Below, one piece after another: positions 11,116-23,249 of a DNA stretch of 64,000 nt. Origin of the DNA: Desmodus rotundus (taxonomy: Eukaryota > Chordata > Mammalia > Chiroptera > Phyllostomidae); NCBI RefSeq assembly GCF_022682495.2, contig NC_071390.1, forward strand, positions 146,792,583-146,856,582, read 5' to 3'. The notes under the pieces were generated by a model. The model was given only the letters and a program-made list of their open reading frames with translations. It made no database searches and was not told where the DNA came from. Made by a program: the position numbers and the translations under genes. Within the stretch, counting starts at the first letter, position 1, and each line of letters opens with the position of its first letter.

Positions 11116-11982
11116 CTAGGGTTTTGTTTTGTTCTTTTGTTTGGGCCATATTTCTTTGTCTCCTCAATTTGGTGGCCTCCCTGTGTTTGTTTCTATGTAT
11201 TAGGTAGAACTACTTTGACTCCCTGTCTTAGCAGTGTGGCCTATTGTAGAAAAGGCACCTGTAAATTGTGTGGGGTGGAGCCTTAGGTAATTGCCAGGGT
11301 GGAACAACTTGCTTCACTGCTTTGTGGCTCTGTGGGGGGAGGGCTTGGAGAGGGGACAGTGTTGCTGCCTGGCTTCAGGAGGTTTGCCTGGCATTCGCCC
11401 TGTTTCCAGTCACTTCACTTACTCCCTGTATGCGACTGGTGCTCTTCTAGCTGTTGCCCTGGAGCTGTATCCTAGAGGGAGTGGGTTTGTGTATGTTTTA
11501 AGTCTGTGTAGGCCCTTTAAGTGAAGTCTTCTGAGAATCCTGCAGTTTCTTCTGATGCCTCAACCTCCACTGCTATTTATAGCCAAAAATTATGGTGATT
11601 TATCTTTCTGGTTCTGGAAACCTGTGCTGTGTGGTCTGGCATGGGGATGGGATGATTCACTCCCAAAGTATCCCTCCTGATTTTTATCCACCACTCGTGA
11701 ATGTGGGACCACCTGTTCTACCGCCACTGCCTCTCTGTGCCACACCACATCTTCATGCCTTTCTGCCCATCTCTGCACCTCTGCCTCTCCTACCCATCTG
11801 CATGAATGTGGCTTCTTTAAATCCTTCTTTGTTGGATTTCCATACAGCTTGATTATCTGACAGTTCTGGGTATTCTTTGTTTTGAGGTCTAGTTGTAATT
11901 CTTTCTGTGGTTGCGCAGGGAGATGAAGAGTGTTTGCCTACACCTCCATCATGACCGGGAGTCCAGGAAGGATTTATTTTTT

Positions 11983-14105
11983 TCCACCAAAAACAAAAGA
12001 GGAAGAATAAAATGGAACAAAGTGGCATACATTCATTCAACTTTTGTGACTTCACTACAACCCTATACATTCAACAGTAAACACTTTAAATACTGTGAAG
12101 CAGTCTGTCAGGGCTGCATCATTCCTCTTACAGAGTGTGTCTTCTGCAGTAAAAAGGGGCTGGAAGGTGTGAAACTACCCTGCTCCTAGTAGGGCTTAAT
12201 GTGCAGCGAGTCTTCTGCTCCCCTGTCTCCAGTCCTACATTTCTTAACTGAGTGTCATTCTAGTCTTTAAGAGATTTTGTTTTTAGAAAGGACATGCTAC
12301 TGAGGGAAAAACCAAGTATTTCATCAGATATACTCAGTCACAGAACTTTCAATCTATTTCATTCTCCAGGAAAAATAGGCTGTGATTGGCCTTGTTAAGA
12401 AATAGTGTATTGGACTTCATTTTAGTATCTTTTTAGGGGACTTTAAAGGGCAATTTTGACTATGTGGAATTTTTGCTATATGGAATGACTACATCATCAT
12501 TAGATATAGTTCTCCTATGGTCTCAGACAAAAGATCGTCCTTTAAATAGACTATATCAGCCTAACAAAAATATATTTCAATGCCTTTATTTTTCTCATTT
12601 TATTGTGGATAGGTAAACATTTCATTATGGATATTTATCAATTCTCAGACCTGCAATTAAAAATCAGTAATTTAAGAAAATAGTTCAGTGTTCCCATTTG
12701 CGAAAACACTTGGGATCTTGGGGTGTGAGTTACTTCCTGACTCAAAATCTTAGAGAATGGAAGTATCGTCTCTACCTTCTTTGGTATTCTTTAGAAATAT
12801 AATTAAAAGAGGTAACATGTGTAAGACGTTAGGCACATATCTGGAAGAAAAGCAAATCTTAGTTTCTTCCTCTTGTTTCATCATCCTTTCTCTCCTTGAC
12901 TTCATTCTAAATGGCACAGCTGGGTATTTATAGCTGAGGTTAGATCAAGACATGTCAGCTGGTGGAGATAGGTGACTCTTGGGTCAAAGCTCACCTTTCG
13001 GAGGTGTCAGAGTGGAGAACATAGGCAAGTTCAGGGTCTGACAGGTGAGTTGAGACAGTGTCCTGAGATTTAAGCCTTGATGGCAAACATGGGCAAGAGG
13101 AGTTTCAAATGATGGGTGGTGGTCGATATTAGGAGTCATTTGGATATTAGGAAACAAGCCAATTGTGGAGATCAGCTGAGAACAGTGAATCCATTCAATT
13201 CAACAAACATTTACAGAGCCCCCCACTATGCGCAACTAAATGCTCTAAGATTTTTGAGTTTCAAGCAAGTGAGCGTGAGGCCTGTGTAATTTATGTTTGA
13301 TTGCTGACCTTGGGCAAGAACAATCGATCTCTGCTCTGGCTTTAGTAACCTGGTTTGGGCAGATAAGGCTCACAGTAAGAACTGTGTTGGGGGTGGGGTG
13401 GGTGGTGGCAAATTTCTGCGAGTGCTGCTGATTGTAACCAAAGACAGGGTCTCTGGGAGACACACAGTTTAAATACTTCATCTGGGTGGGCTATCACCCT
13501 TCATGTTCGTCTCCCTCTGGTGCTAGGCTTCTTTGGTTCTATGTGTTTATAAAACAGAATTATCTCAATTTGCCTGTACTCATCAGAGGTACTAAACTAG
13601 AGTTGGGGTTGGAAGAAATGTGCTGTTTCAGTTTGGGGCCACATGAGCCTTGGCAATCACATCATTAAGTTCCATTATTTTGATCGGATGTCCCCTCACC
13701 TCCCACCAGACAGCACAGAATATTATGTATATGAAAGAAAAGAAGACAGTTTCCTTTCTTTTCCATTCCTTTTTATAAAAAACTGAGTCAACAATTAACT
13801 GCTTTAGAAGTAGTAGAGCTGCAATAATCTCACTAAGAATTGACATTGGGTTTCTGAGAGGCCCAGGCTCAACAACCTTTTATATATAGTATGTTTGACT
13901 AGGAACTGAGGCCAGAGGAGCTTGAGTGTTGGTATATTTCGTGCTTTCAATTAAGAGTAATTTCATAAATACTGGAAATTTTGCAGGGGAAAAAACTCAT
14001 TTTCACTAAATGATTAGCTTATAAGCAAGAGATGTTTGATGGATGGAGACTGGAATTGGATTCTTTGAAATTTTATGCAGGCAAACTATTTTTTGGAATC
14101 TTAAA
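11983..14105. other. unassigned non-coding sequence
   Basis: I recognise no gene. A short piece around 13195-13250 (TCAACAAACATTTACAGAGC) resembles the common L2/MIR 3' end. The GGGGGTGGGGTGGGTGGTGG run at 13389-13408 is a G-rich tract with quadruplex potential. Open frames are all below about 95 codons and look like chance. Confidence 0.45.
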
Positions 14106-14260
14106 TTTATTTTTTTATTAAAAAGTTTTTTATTTTGTTCAATTACACTTGTTCCCATTCCCCCCCATTATTCTCCCCTGCCTTACCCACCCCCTACCTC
14201 CCACATTCAATCCTCCCCTCCCCTCTCCGTTGTCTTTGTCCGTGCGTACTTTACACTTGA
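14106..14260 (-). mobile_element. bat L1 3' end, antisense fragment
   Basis: TTTTTTATTTTGTTCAATTA, then a C-rich tract and TTGTCTTTGTCCGTGCGTAC, matches the complement of a bat L1 3'UTR: an A-rich tail, the TTGAACAAAA word, then poly-G. The same 3' end appears at 61862-61975 and, in sense, at 44340-44432. The element is 5'-truncated to about 150 bp. Confidence 0.6.
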
Positions 14261-15800
14261 CTTTTATTCAGAAGTAATCTTCAGTCTGGGAATTTGTTGC
14301 CTGTAGGAAACATAGCATGTGCACTAATGTTGCATTTTCATTATAAAAGCCCCACGGGCGTGTGCCTGCTCAGACCAGGAGTGATTTTCTTTATCCTGTA
14401 CCCGTGTGGAGGGCTTCTCAACCTGTGAATGGGAAGCTCCCACTGCTCCCGCATGTCTAGGCTGAGAGGCCTCCCTGCTAGACAGCTGACGTGGTTTTTT
14501 GAGGAGAGGTAACTACGTGCAAAATCTGATTTAGGAACCAATAAGCTAAATTTAAGATTATGAAAATGAATGGAAAGAAAAACATTTGGCAAACCACTTT
14601 AACCTTGGGGAGGGGAAATCCCACATATACCTAGAGCCCTCCCTCTAAGAGGCCCAGAGAGCCTCTGAGAATCCTGAGGGCAAAGCCGAGGCCCTGGAGA
14701 CCTGCCGCAGGGCTCTGGGCCTGGGCTTTGAGAGTGTCCATCCTGCTCTGGAAACACAGGCTGCGTGGTGACGCCATCGTGCAGAATTTGCCTTTGGAGC
14801 CTGCGTCTCCAGGGCCACAGCGAGTGAGGCCTGGAGAGGGTTTCCAGGGGCACTTCCGCTGCAGCTTGTTTCTATTTTAGAGCCTGGAGACAATTAAAGA
14901 CCAGTGTCTGGTGCCAGTATTTTTTTTTTTTCCACAGTTCAGCTATTCTTAGAAACAGTTGGGCCAGTGGTAGTGGAGTCAGAAAGCGATGGAATCTTTT
15001 GCTTCGTGTGGCAACAACTTATTTTTTTCTGTGGAAGCTTAGGGGTGCTTTTCTTGGGTTCAGCAGTGAGGCTGATGAGACTTGGATGGCTTATGCCCTG
15101 GGGAGCACACGCGATGGACCCTTTGGAAAGAAGCAGGAGACAGGGGGCAGTGTGGCAGGCAAGGAGGGTAAAGCAGGACTGGCTTCTCCTAGGAAACGCT
15201 TTATTTATAGCTCCCCAAATGGTGTTTGTTCAACCATCCCAAACTGTTGTGCAAGTTCAAATATGGGAACTGTAGTGATTAAAATGCTAATTGCATTTTG
15301 AAGTTGTTTTTAACTGCCTATGGAGGTAAGGGATGCATTTTGGCAAAATAGGCTGCTTTTAATATGGTCATACGGAATTTAAAAAAAAATTCATTCAGCC
15401 AGGTTTTGTTGAGCACTCACTGTGTATGAAACAAGGTTATTTAAGGTATACTTTTAGTCTTCAAGGATAAGAAATACACAAGGATTTCTGGAATAAAAAT
15501 AACCAGGAAGTATTATTACCCAAAAGCATATATTGGAAAGATTATTTGCATGTTGAACTAAGAACATCCCAGAAGGATTAAATGTCAAGCATTGTTTGCT
15601 TTTGCATATGTTTGAAATTCTCCATAAAACAATTAAAAACTATAAGAACAAGAGAAAAAAATAATATATATTTTGAAATAATTAAAATGAAACAGGAAAA
15701 ACCCCTTGTTGCCTAGATGACATTTATGTTTATATTTATTGTTTTTATGTTTATAACTGCATGTATAGGAAACGTAGAAAACTCATGAGCTAAGTCCTTA
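14261..15800. other. unassigned non-coding sequence
   Basis: Sequence at 14590-14890 is moderately GC-rich with CpGs but well short of a CpG island. A 123-codon plus-strand frame at 14904-15275 has no recognisable domain. Around 15388-15430 (TTGTTGAGCACTCACTGTGT) there is an L2/MIR-like word. Confidence 0.4.
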
Positions 15801-15809
15801 ACACAATAC

Positions 15810-16770
15810 AGTAAAAAACAACCACAGAGCAAGCGGAAAGAAAGCAGATGGAAGGAAATAATAAAGATAAGGATGGCAATTAATGAGCTAGGAAACAAAG
15901 TAAGAATACAGAAAATCAACCAAACTGAAAGCCAGTTCCTTGAAAAGAGTGATAAAGCAGTCTCTGGAAAGGACCCAGGACAGCAGGGGGGAAGGCATGG
16001 AAGAAGAAAGGTCATAACTGCAGATGGAGATTGAAAACCTATCAATATATTATAGATAAGTTCCTGATAACGTTTGGAAACTTGAAGAATTTGCACAATT
16101 TCCTAGAAAAATATCAGTTACAAAAAAAGTGGGGAAACACGAAGACTGACTATACCTACAACTGTGTAAGAAGTGAATCCAGTTAATAATCTATAGCTTT
16201 TCCCCGGTCTCCTCCCCTCTCCAGAAAATAAGCCAGACACAGCCAAGACTACAAAATCTTCAAAGAACAGATAAGCACTATGTTGTATAAACTTTTTTAA
16301 AAAAAGAAAAAGGAAACTCCCCAGATCATTTTATGTGTATGTCCTTAATAATAAAATTGAAGCAGTAAGGTAAAACAAAGCAAAATTATAAAGTATTGTC
16401 AATTATGATCATGAATGAAATGATCTGAAATAAACTATCACTAACCCAAATTTATCAAAATATTTTTTAAAAGATTTTATTTATTTTTAGAGAGAGGGGA
16501 AGGGAGGGAGAAAGAGAGGGAGGGAAATATCAATCTGTGGTTGCCTCCTACTGGGGACCTGGCCTGCAATCCAGGCATGTGCCCTGACTGGGAATTGAAC
16601 CTGTGACCCTTTGGTTCACAGGCTGTCACTCAGTCCACTGAGCCACACCAGCCAGGGCTGAAAATATTTTTTTAAAAATTTGCCAACTAGTGTTTATCTC
16701 AATGTTGCAGGATGGCTTAAATTAACATATCTTTAATATAATTTACCACATCTGTACATTTAAAGATATA
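15810..16770 (+). pseudogene. L1 ORF2 fossil (endonuclease/RT region), sense
   Basis: On the + strand, words such as GAAAGAAAGCAGATGGAAGG, AACTGAAAGCCAGTTCCTTG and ACTACAAAATCTTCAAAGAA follow the order of L1 ORF2 between the endonuclease and the reverse transcriptase. The reading resumes after an inserted VES at 16469-16660 with TTATCTCAATGTTGCAGGATGG and AATTTACCACATCTG. Many stops and frameshifts are present, so it is an old non-autonomous fossil. Confidence 0.65.
16469..16660 (-). mobile_element. VES SINE, antisense, inside an L1 ORF2 fossil
   Basis: The complement reads AGCCCTGGCTGGTGTGGCTC through GGTTCAATTCCCAGTCAGGG and CATGCCTGGATTGCAGGCC to an AAATAAATAAAATC tail. AAAATATTTTTT is duplicated at 16457-16468 and 16661-16672. 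It is close to a standard VES copy. Confidence 0.93.
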
Positions 16771-17040
16771 CAAATATTATTATATATTGCTTAAAGTTTT
16801 ATGTCTTTGCAAAATACGAAATAGTCAAGATGTCTGTCTCTGGTGATGGAAGTTGAGGATTGAAACAGAGTGCTTCAATTGTCACTAAACTGTTTTATTT
16901 CTTAGGAAAGAAAGAGATAACTAAGGCAATGATTCAGTTAAGGCTAACATGTCTGAGGACCAATGGAACAGACCATTGGTAATTGACAGTTTTCTCTATT
17001 TTTTCTGAATTGAGATCACACAACTACACATTTTAATTTT

Positions 17041-17839
17041 ATTTTTTAAAGATTTTATTTATTTATTTTTAGAGAGAGGGGAAGAGAAGAAGAAAGAGAG
17101 GGAGAGAAACATCAATCTGTGGTTGCCTCTTGAATGCCCCCTACTGGGGACCTGGCTTACAACCCAGGCACGTGCTCTTACTGGGAATCGAACCCATGAC
17201 CTGTTGTGACTCAGATCCTGGACGACAGGATCCGGTGTTGTGGCTGCAATATACAAATACACATGGACTACAGAAATCCTGTGGAGGAAAAGGGATGGCA
17301 TGGCCACTCTCTAAGTGAGAAAGGGCAAGAGGGCTAGAGAGAGCCCAAGAGAGAGAGCCGACCTCTGCCTGGACAGGCTTTTATTGTTTTTCTGGGCACA
17401 TTATATGGAGAATGGTCCTCATTTACTATGCACAGGTTCACCACAGGTGATTACCTTTTAAGGACAACAAAGGACAGAATACTGCTAATTACTTCAAAGA
17501 CAAGGATGTTACAGCTCAAGGGGGAAACTGCTCACACTCCATACTTGGGTGGTTTAGCACAGACTTTAGGAAGATGAAGATACTCAGTAAACATTTGCTG
17601 CCTCAATTCAGGGTGAGGGAGTTTTAGCAAGAGCAAGTCTCATAGCAGTCAAGGTACAATGCAGGCCTGATTTTCCACTGGAGAACCTATCCATGGATGT
17701 GGGTCCTGCCCGCCAACCTCACTCCCCACTGGCTTTTCTGAGTGGGGGCTGAGCCACATTTCCCACGCTTGGAACGGTTCCCCACACCGTTGGTTTGCAA
17801 GCTGTCACTCAATCCACTGAGCAACATCAGCCAGGGCTA
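17041..17839 (-). mobile_element. VES SINE, antisense, split by an LTR insertion
   Basis: The 3' two-thirds of a VES (complement) lies at 17041-17204 and the remaining 5' part at 17787-17839 (GGTTTGCAAGCTGTCACTCA to AGCCAGGGCT). The break falls exactly in the B-box-like region that reads continuously in other copies. ACATTTTAATTTT at 17028-17040 and ACATTTTTAATTTA at 17841-17854 are its likely TSDs. The 582-bp insert is an LTR. Confidence 0.9.
17205..17786 (-). mobile_element. solo LTR, ERV2-like, antisense, inserted in a VES
   Basis: The insert starts TGTGACTC and ends GGTTCCCCACA on the + strand, so on the minus strand it begins TGTGGGGAACCG and ends with CACA: a TG...CA LTR with short inverted termini. 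A polyadenylation signal AATAAA (minus strand, 17380-17385) is followed by about 175 bp, a normal R-U5 length. There is no internal retroviral sequence, so it is a solo LTR left by recombination between two LTRs. A CCTGT/CCGT(TG) flank suggests an imperfect target duplication. Class II (ERV2) is inferred from the termini and layout. Confidence 0.75.
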
Positions 17840-17854
17840 AACATTTTTAATTTA

Positions 17855-19498
17855 TAGTAAAAAGTAAACAGAAAAAATTGAAAACAAATTATGATCTGCA
17901 CTGTTCTATTATTTTCCATTCTTCTTTACTTATGTACTAGAAAATGTTCAGCCTGTAATTTATTTTGCTTTGAAGACTGAGATACTGAAGGGAATGTCTT
18001 CTTGGGTTTGGTCTCCCATCAAATGTTCAATAACTTTTATAACTGATATTTTAAAATTCTTGTTTTCCAAGAATAGAAATAGAAAATCTATCAAAATATT
18101 TGAAAAAAAGATGAATCCTTTCACAAATAGCCACCATACCAGACACAAACCTTCTGCTCCCTGTGCATTTTCACTTCTTCCAATTTCCTAGAGTCATCAA
18201 AGTGCTTCTGAGGATAGAGTTTGCTTTTCTCTGCTTTCTGACCCCTAGTAAGATTTCATTTGCTTTGTCTGTTCTATTCCTAACCACCAGTTCCCTCCAT
18301 TCCTAACTATCTCCATAGGAGAACTAGTCACATATACAGGATATATTACCGAATTGTTGAGGTAAAACTTCAGATAAGTACATTTGCATAAAGTAATATT
18401 TGTATATATACATCTATATATACAAGTAGTATATAAAAAGAAAAATTAGTGGTTGGGGAAACATGTCAAGGGACAGGATGGTATAAAACTGATAAATAAA
18501 TAGGATGCATGGAGTGGGGAACACCCATCTCTTTCCCTGGAGAATGATGATATAATGATAAAAAAGACATTTGGGCTGAAGAATAAATAAAGTTGGGTAG
18601 GCAAAATAGCACAGAGGAAATATGCTTGTTGGAGTTAACCGTGGCAATAACAAGGGCAAGGCAAGAAAACAAAACAAAGCAAAAAAATATTTTGATCATG
18701 ATACTGTTTTGGTTTGAATTCCTCCAATTAGGAGACCTTAGTCCCCTCCCAAGAATCCCATTCTACCTCTGTCTTTGTGTTAAATAATTCTTTCCATTGA
18801 GTGCAAATCTGTTTTTCTAAAGCCTTCACAGGCCACAAAAAACAAGTTCCTTTTACTGGAGATTAATTTAAAGATAGTTGTCATGGACTCGCACACACAC
18901 ACCAACTTCTCTTGTCCAGGGCTCACACCCCTTCTCAGAAGCTTCAACTCTTCTCAGATGTCATGTTTGAATCTTTCCTGAGTGCTTTCCAGTAAGCTAT
19001 TTCCATTCGGTGCACACCTTTTGAAATGAACAGAGTACTGCAGGTACTATAGTGACAAAGAACAGGGTGCCCACCTCCATTATTCTACATTTTAAATATC
19101 TCTCATCACAGCCCAAGACTGTTTTATTTTTTAGGTTGTGACATCACCCTGGAAATCTGAGAGTTTACTGTCAATTAAGGCAAATATGTCTATTTTTACT
19201 TACTTATTTTCATTTGATGTCTGGGCTAGGCCAAAGCTAGCTTGTATGATGTTGGCATGTGAATTAGAAAAAGTCACCCTCTCTGAGTGGACTATTGGGA
19301 ATAAGGCACCTCCCTGGGCTGTTGTAGGCAGTAGTCCCAGCTTGGTAAGCAAAGCAGGGCTGGATTTGGGACCCTGCTTGGTCCCTGGCCTTGGCACTTC
19401 TATAAGTGCCCATACTCCCCAACTGAGTACAGTGCCCAATGGCGCTCTTACTGTGCTTGTAAAATTTCATCCCTACCTCCTTCCCTCCCCCTTCCCCT
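17855..19498. other. unassigned non-coding sequence
   Basis: I see no recognisable gene or repeat. (TA)n-rich sequence occurs near 18400-18440. The 136-codon plus frame at 19138-19548 runs into the SINE at 19499 and has no domain I know, so I treat it as chance. Confidence 0.45.
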
Positions 19499-19717
19499 TT
19501 TTTCAGAGAGAGAGAGAGGGGAAGGGAAGGAGAAAGAGAGGGAGATAGATAGCAAGGCAGGAGAGAAACATTGATGGGTTGGTTGCCTCTCATATACACA
19601 CCCTGACCAGGATTGAACCCGCATCCTAGGCATGTGTGCTGACCTGACCTGGAATCAAACTAGTGACCTTTCATTTTGTGGGGATGACGCCCAGCCAACT
19701 TAGGCACACTGATCAGG
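19499..19717 (-). mobile_element. diverged VES-type SINE, antisense
   Basis: A GAGAGAGAGAGAGGGGAAGG tract, GAGAAACATTGATGGGTTGG, GTTGCCTCTCATATACACAC and a terminal ACTGATCAGG correspond in order to the complement of a VES-like SINE. It is more diverged than the copies at 10889, 16469 and 44694 and contains an inserted stretch in the middle. It is probably an older subfamily. Confidence 0.75.
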
Positions 19718-22700
19718 AATTCTTTCCTTTTTTTGTTTTTGAATAAAAGGACTTACATATCTGATCATTATATTTCATTTTGTTACAGTACGTCCACTTT
19801 TCAAGACAGTTTGCCTTCTCATTTGTGCATATTTACATCTTTTCTGCATCCCGTTATCAGTAAAATTGAACCTTCCTTCTCTTTGTGCTTCTCAATTTTC
19901 TGTCTGACCTTCCCCTTTTCAAGTGCTGTTTAAGTAAATATCTTTTGATATTAGTCTATCATTTCTAATTTCCTCTCTGCCTCCAAGGTGCTGAGATGCG
20001 AATATATTGTTATTTAGCTGTAATAGGGTGGTTATCTCATGTGCCAGTTTTGTTTTTGAGCAATAGTATAAGTTTCTGGAGAGTCGTTGTGGTTTTGGCA
20101 CCCCTCGCTGTGCCGTGCTCAGGGCAGCAGCGGGCCCTTGTGTGACCCGTGGCCTTCATTCATCTCTGGGTCATCATACATCTATCTTGTCTGTTTGTCT
20201 TGTTTCCATTACGAAACACAGACTCCTCGAGAAAACTTCCTGGCCATATTTCTTCAGTGCCTGGTGCATCGTTGTGTAAAGGGATCTTTGATAAATATCA
20301 ACAGTGGAGGAAGACTGCAAGCTATCCTTCATTATAGGTTCATGCTTTCTTTAAAAATTATCTGTAGAATTATGTATATCCAAATAATCGTCCATAGAAA
20401 CTTTCAGTTAGAGTAAAATGTTCCTCAGATATCTTATTCTGATAGTAACATGATTCCGAGTTGTCATCATTTTATTCATTTGATATATTCTTGAAGAGTG
20501 TATTACCCATGAACTGTTGAAATTCAAGTACTTGACATAATTGAATTTCAAATCATATTGCTCTCCCATAATCTGATATGTATTCCTACTGTGCTTTGGC
20601 TCCAAATGTAATAAAAATCACATTTCAGAGATTCAAATTTTACCTCAAGGGTATTCTGCTCTTGTTAATGAACAGTGTGTATACACTGAACTCTTCTGAA
20701 AAAGTTTAGTCAAAGAAAACTCATTACAGTATTTACATACCAAATACAAAGCAAATGGGAAAACCTGTGTTATTAGAAATTCTGAGATTGAACAAGTTGA
20801 ATACATTTTAAAAATATAACTCTGCCATTGCTCAGAGAACTTATATCTATCAGTAAACTCATATTCACTAGTTTTCCCAGATAGCAAATATGAAGAAGGT
20901 ATGACAGCATTTCCTTGTTTGTACTCAAATGGAAAAAGTACTACCTTTCTAAATGAGATCTTATACCATTAACAATTTAGTTAATAAGCAGTTAGTATAA
21001 AGCTCTTCTAGCACTTACCACTTGACTTAAGTAGGCCCTTGGCCCCTGGTAGTCTCAAGGATATATCTGGAGACTTTGAAAAAATCTGAAGTGTAGGAGC
21101 TTCTAAGGAGAGTGCTGCCACAATGGAGCTTTATTTTATTTTATTTATTTTAAAGAATAGAAGTTTGTTTAATAAATAACCAAACTGTACATTATATCTC
21201 TAAATTGCTTTGAAATTACTCAGCTTGTGTCAAGGGCTCATTCTGAATTTTTAGGTTTCATTGGCTGTAATCGATGACTTGAAAAGATGCGGTCCTCTGT
21301 GTATGTGTGCACCATATATTAAAATAAGTATTTTTGTTACATAATAGCTTCTGAACTAGTTTGAATCATTAAAGATTCATTTTTTCAACCTAATTAAGCA
21401 CGCTAAACTTCAGATTCTTCAAAAAGAAATGAGGCCTATTCATGTGATAAAAGGAGGAAAGATCCTGGCTCACCCCATGACCCATCCCTTCCTGCTCTTG
21501 TGACCTGAGCGTTCTTCCCCAGGATGCAACGGGCCGAGGACATGGAAAGTCCATGCCTTGGAGTCGTGACATGTCTGTTCTGGGTGTTCATGATTTGGGA
21601 TCGTTTGGTTGGTCTTACAAGAAAAATATTCAGGGTTGAACTGGGTTTCAGAACTTCATTTGAGCAATCAAGATGTGCATGAGAGTGGCCTGCCTCCTTG
21701 TCTGGGGTGCCATTTTCTTTGTGTTTCCAGGCCTCTTCCCTCCCACTCACATCTTCCAGTTCTGATTCAGAGGAGACCTGTTCCTCCCAGAGTCATCCAT
21801 CTCTGGATTGTTACATCAGAAATGGTAACTTACCTCTCATTTGCTCATTTTCAGTAAAGACCATTTAATCACTGCTGGTGCACTCCCTTTATCATACTGA
21901 CTTAGTCTAATATCAGGAATGATAGTAATAGCAATAATAATAGCAAACAGTAACCGAACACTTTATATATATATTTGCCTCCAATAGCTTTGTGTTTTAA
22001 TTTGTACTTGGTGTCATGCATATGTGAACATTTTCTGTTAATTGTTGACAATATTATGACTGCATTGCAAGACCCATTTGACCCCCAAATGACCACAAAT
22101 GGAAACTGCTAATACTATGACTCTTCCTAATGAGCAGCATTTATTCTCCAAGCTGTGATTCTCTCCACCACTCTAGAGCAGGGAAAAGCCCTTCCCAAAG
22201 CACACAGCAGTGTGTCAGGGTGCAAATGTGGGCTCAAATGAAATGTTTCTTTAATTAATATCAAACCAAAAGTCTGTGCAAAGCATTTTCTTTTGAGACT
22301 ATTCTGGATTCTTCATTATTGAGTTATTTTCTATGGCTTTTGGGCCCTGAAATCCTCTTTTTTCAATTACTCTTTCCCACTGAACCTTAATGTTCAGGAC
22401 ACAATTTATCCTGTATTCACCAGTTATGGCTTTTGAGGTAAAATTCAAAAATGAAGCATGGCTTCTCTGAGACCCTGGGAAATTGAGTCTATTGACTTGC
22501 CTTTACCATGTGCTAAAAGGCTTTGATTTCTCGACCTTTTAAATCTTAAATCTTGGCACCAAATAAAGGCGATGAGAGAAATGAGCTCTGAAAGGACAGT
22601 TTTGGTTCTGTCAGACAAACCAGCCAGGGCGTTTTTTTCCCCCCATTCTGGGCTTTGTGGGGATAAAGGTCTGGTGGGAACAGGCACCCTCTGAATGCCA

Positions 22701-23040
22701 TGCAGTGCCTGGGGCTGAAACAGGGCCTGGCGGGAGGGCACAGAAGGGGCTGCTGGGTCCCAGGACATGGTTTGTAGGGGCTCAAGGAGGAGAGCTGTTT
22801 GGTCCCCAAGTTTCTCCTTCCAAGTCCCACAGGGTCTGCAATGCTGAAATTTGAGATGAACTTTTCTAGGTCAAGCACCTCCTTCCTTGAGTCCTTACTG
22901 AAGGGGAAACAAAAATCCAAAATAAGTAAATAAATAAATGTAAACATTAAAAAATCAAATATTGAAATCAATTGCCATTAACCCTTTAATGTGGATTTAT
23001 TTCTCAGCCTTGGTAGCTAAAATCATCATGGAAAGTATTT
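19718..23040. other. unassigned non-coding sequence
   Basis: No gene is recognised. A possible diverged L2 3' end lies near 20150-20320 (TGTCTGTTTGTCTTG, then AGTGCCTGGTGCATCG). A (TTTTA)n run at 21129-21156 on the + strand could be the complement of a poly-A tail. Open frames up to 141 codons (22546-22971, minus) lack any recognisable domain. Confidence 0.4.
21129..21156. repeat. (TTTTA)n simple repeat
   Basis: TTTATTTTATTTTATTTATT is a short A/T pentamer-like repeat. The sequence after it (21157-21320), read on the minus strand, would end in an A-rich tail, so a small retrocopy is possible but not supported by TSDs. Confidence 0.6.
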
Positions 23041-23067
23041 ACCAATTTGTCAGTGAGTCTGAAACAG

Positions 23068-23245
23068 TCCCTTTTTGTAAATCAAGTTTTATGGGAACAC
23101 AGCCATGCCCATCAGTTTGTGTGCTGCCTATGGCTCCTGTCGCTCCGCAGTACAGGACTGAGCATGGTGAGAGGGACCAGAAGGCTCAAAATGCCTGAAA
23201 TAGTTACTATCTGGCCCTTCACAGAAAAAAGTATGCTGACATTTT
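23068..23245 (-). mobile_element. old hAT-type non-autonomous DNA transposon fragment
   Basis: The words TTTTATGGGAACACAGCCAT and TTACTATCTGGCCCTTCACA with AGAAAAAAGTATGCTGAC are those of a common mammalian hAT-derived MITE, read here in complement. The TIRs are eroded, so ends are approximate. I cannot give the exact subfamily name from sequence alone. Confidence 0.6.
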
Positions 23246-23249
23246 GTCT

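Larger units (their letters stand above)
9693..11965 (-). mobile_element. full-length half-L1 (HAL1-like) retrotransposon, antisense
   Basis: Read on the minus strand this is an L1-type 5'UTR beginning ACTCCCGGTCATGATGGAGG, an ORF1 related to the L1 RNA-binding protein, then directly a 3'UTR with a poly-G tract and an A-rich tail (AATCAATAAAATATATTT). There is no ORF2: the ORF1 reading, which ends in MLKGLF and a stop near 10080, is followed by only about 390 bp of 3'UTR. A direct repeat, GGAAGAATCTATTTTTT at 9676-9692 and GGAAGGATTTATTTTTT at 11966-11982, brackets the element (15 of 17 bases). Its own length is about 2.06 kb once a nested VES at 10889-11100 is removed. The structure fits HAL1, a known class of L1 derivatives moved in trans. 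Confidence 0.75.

Noticed and set aside
14590..14890. possible CpG island or promoter
   Set aside because: G+C is raised but CpGs are sparse and the region is only about 300 bp.
17059..17307. 82-codon minus-strand open frame with a signal-peptide-like start
   Set aside because: It spans the VES/LTR junction, so it is a composite of two transposons.
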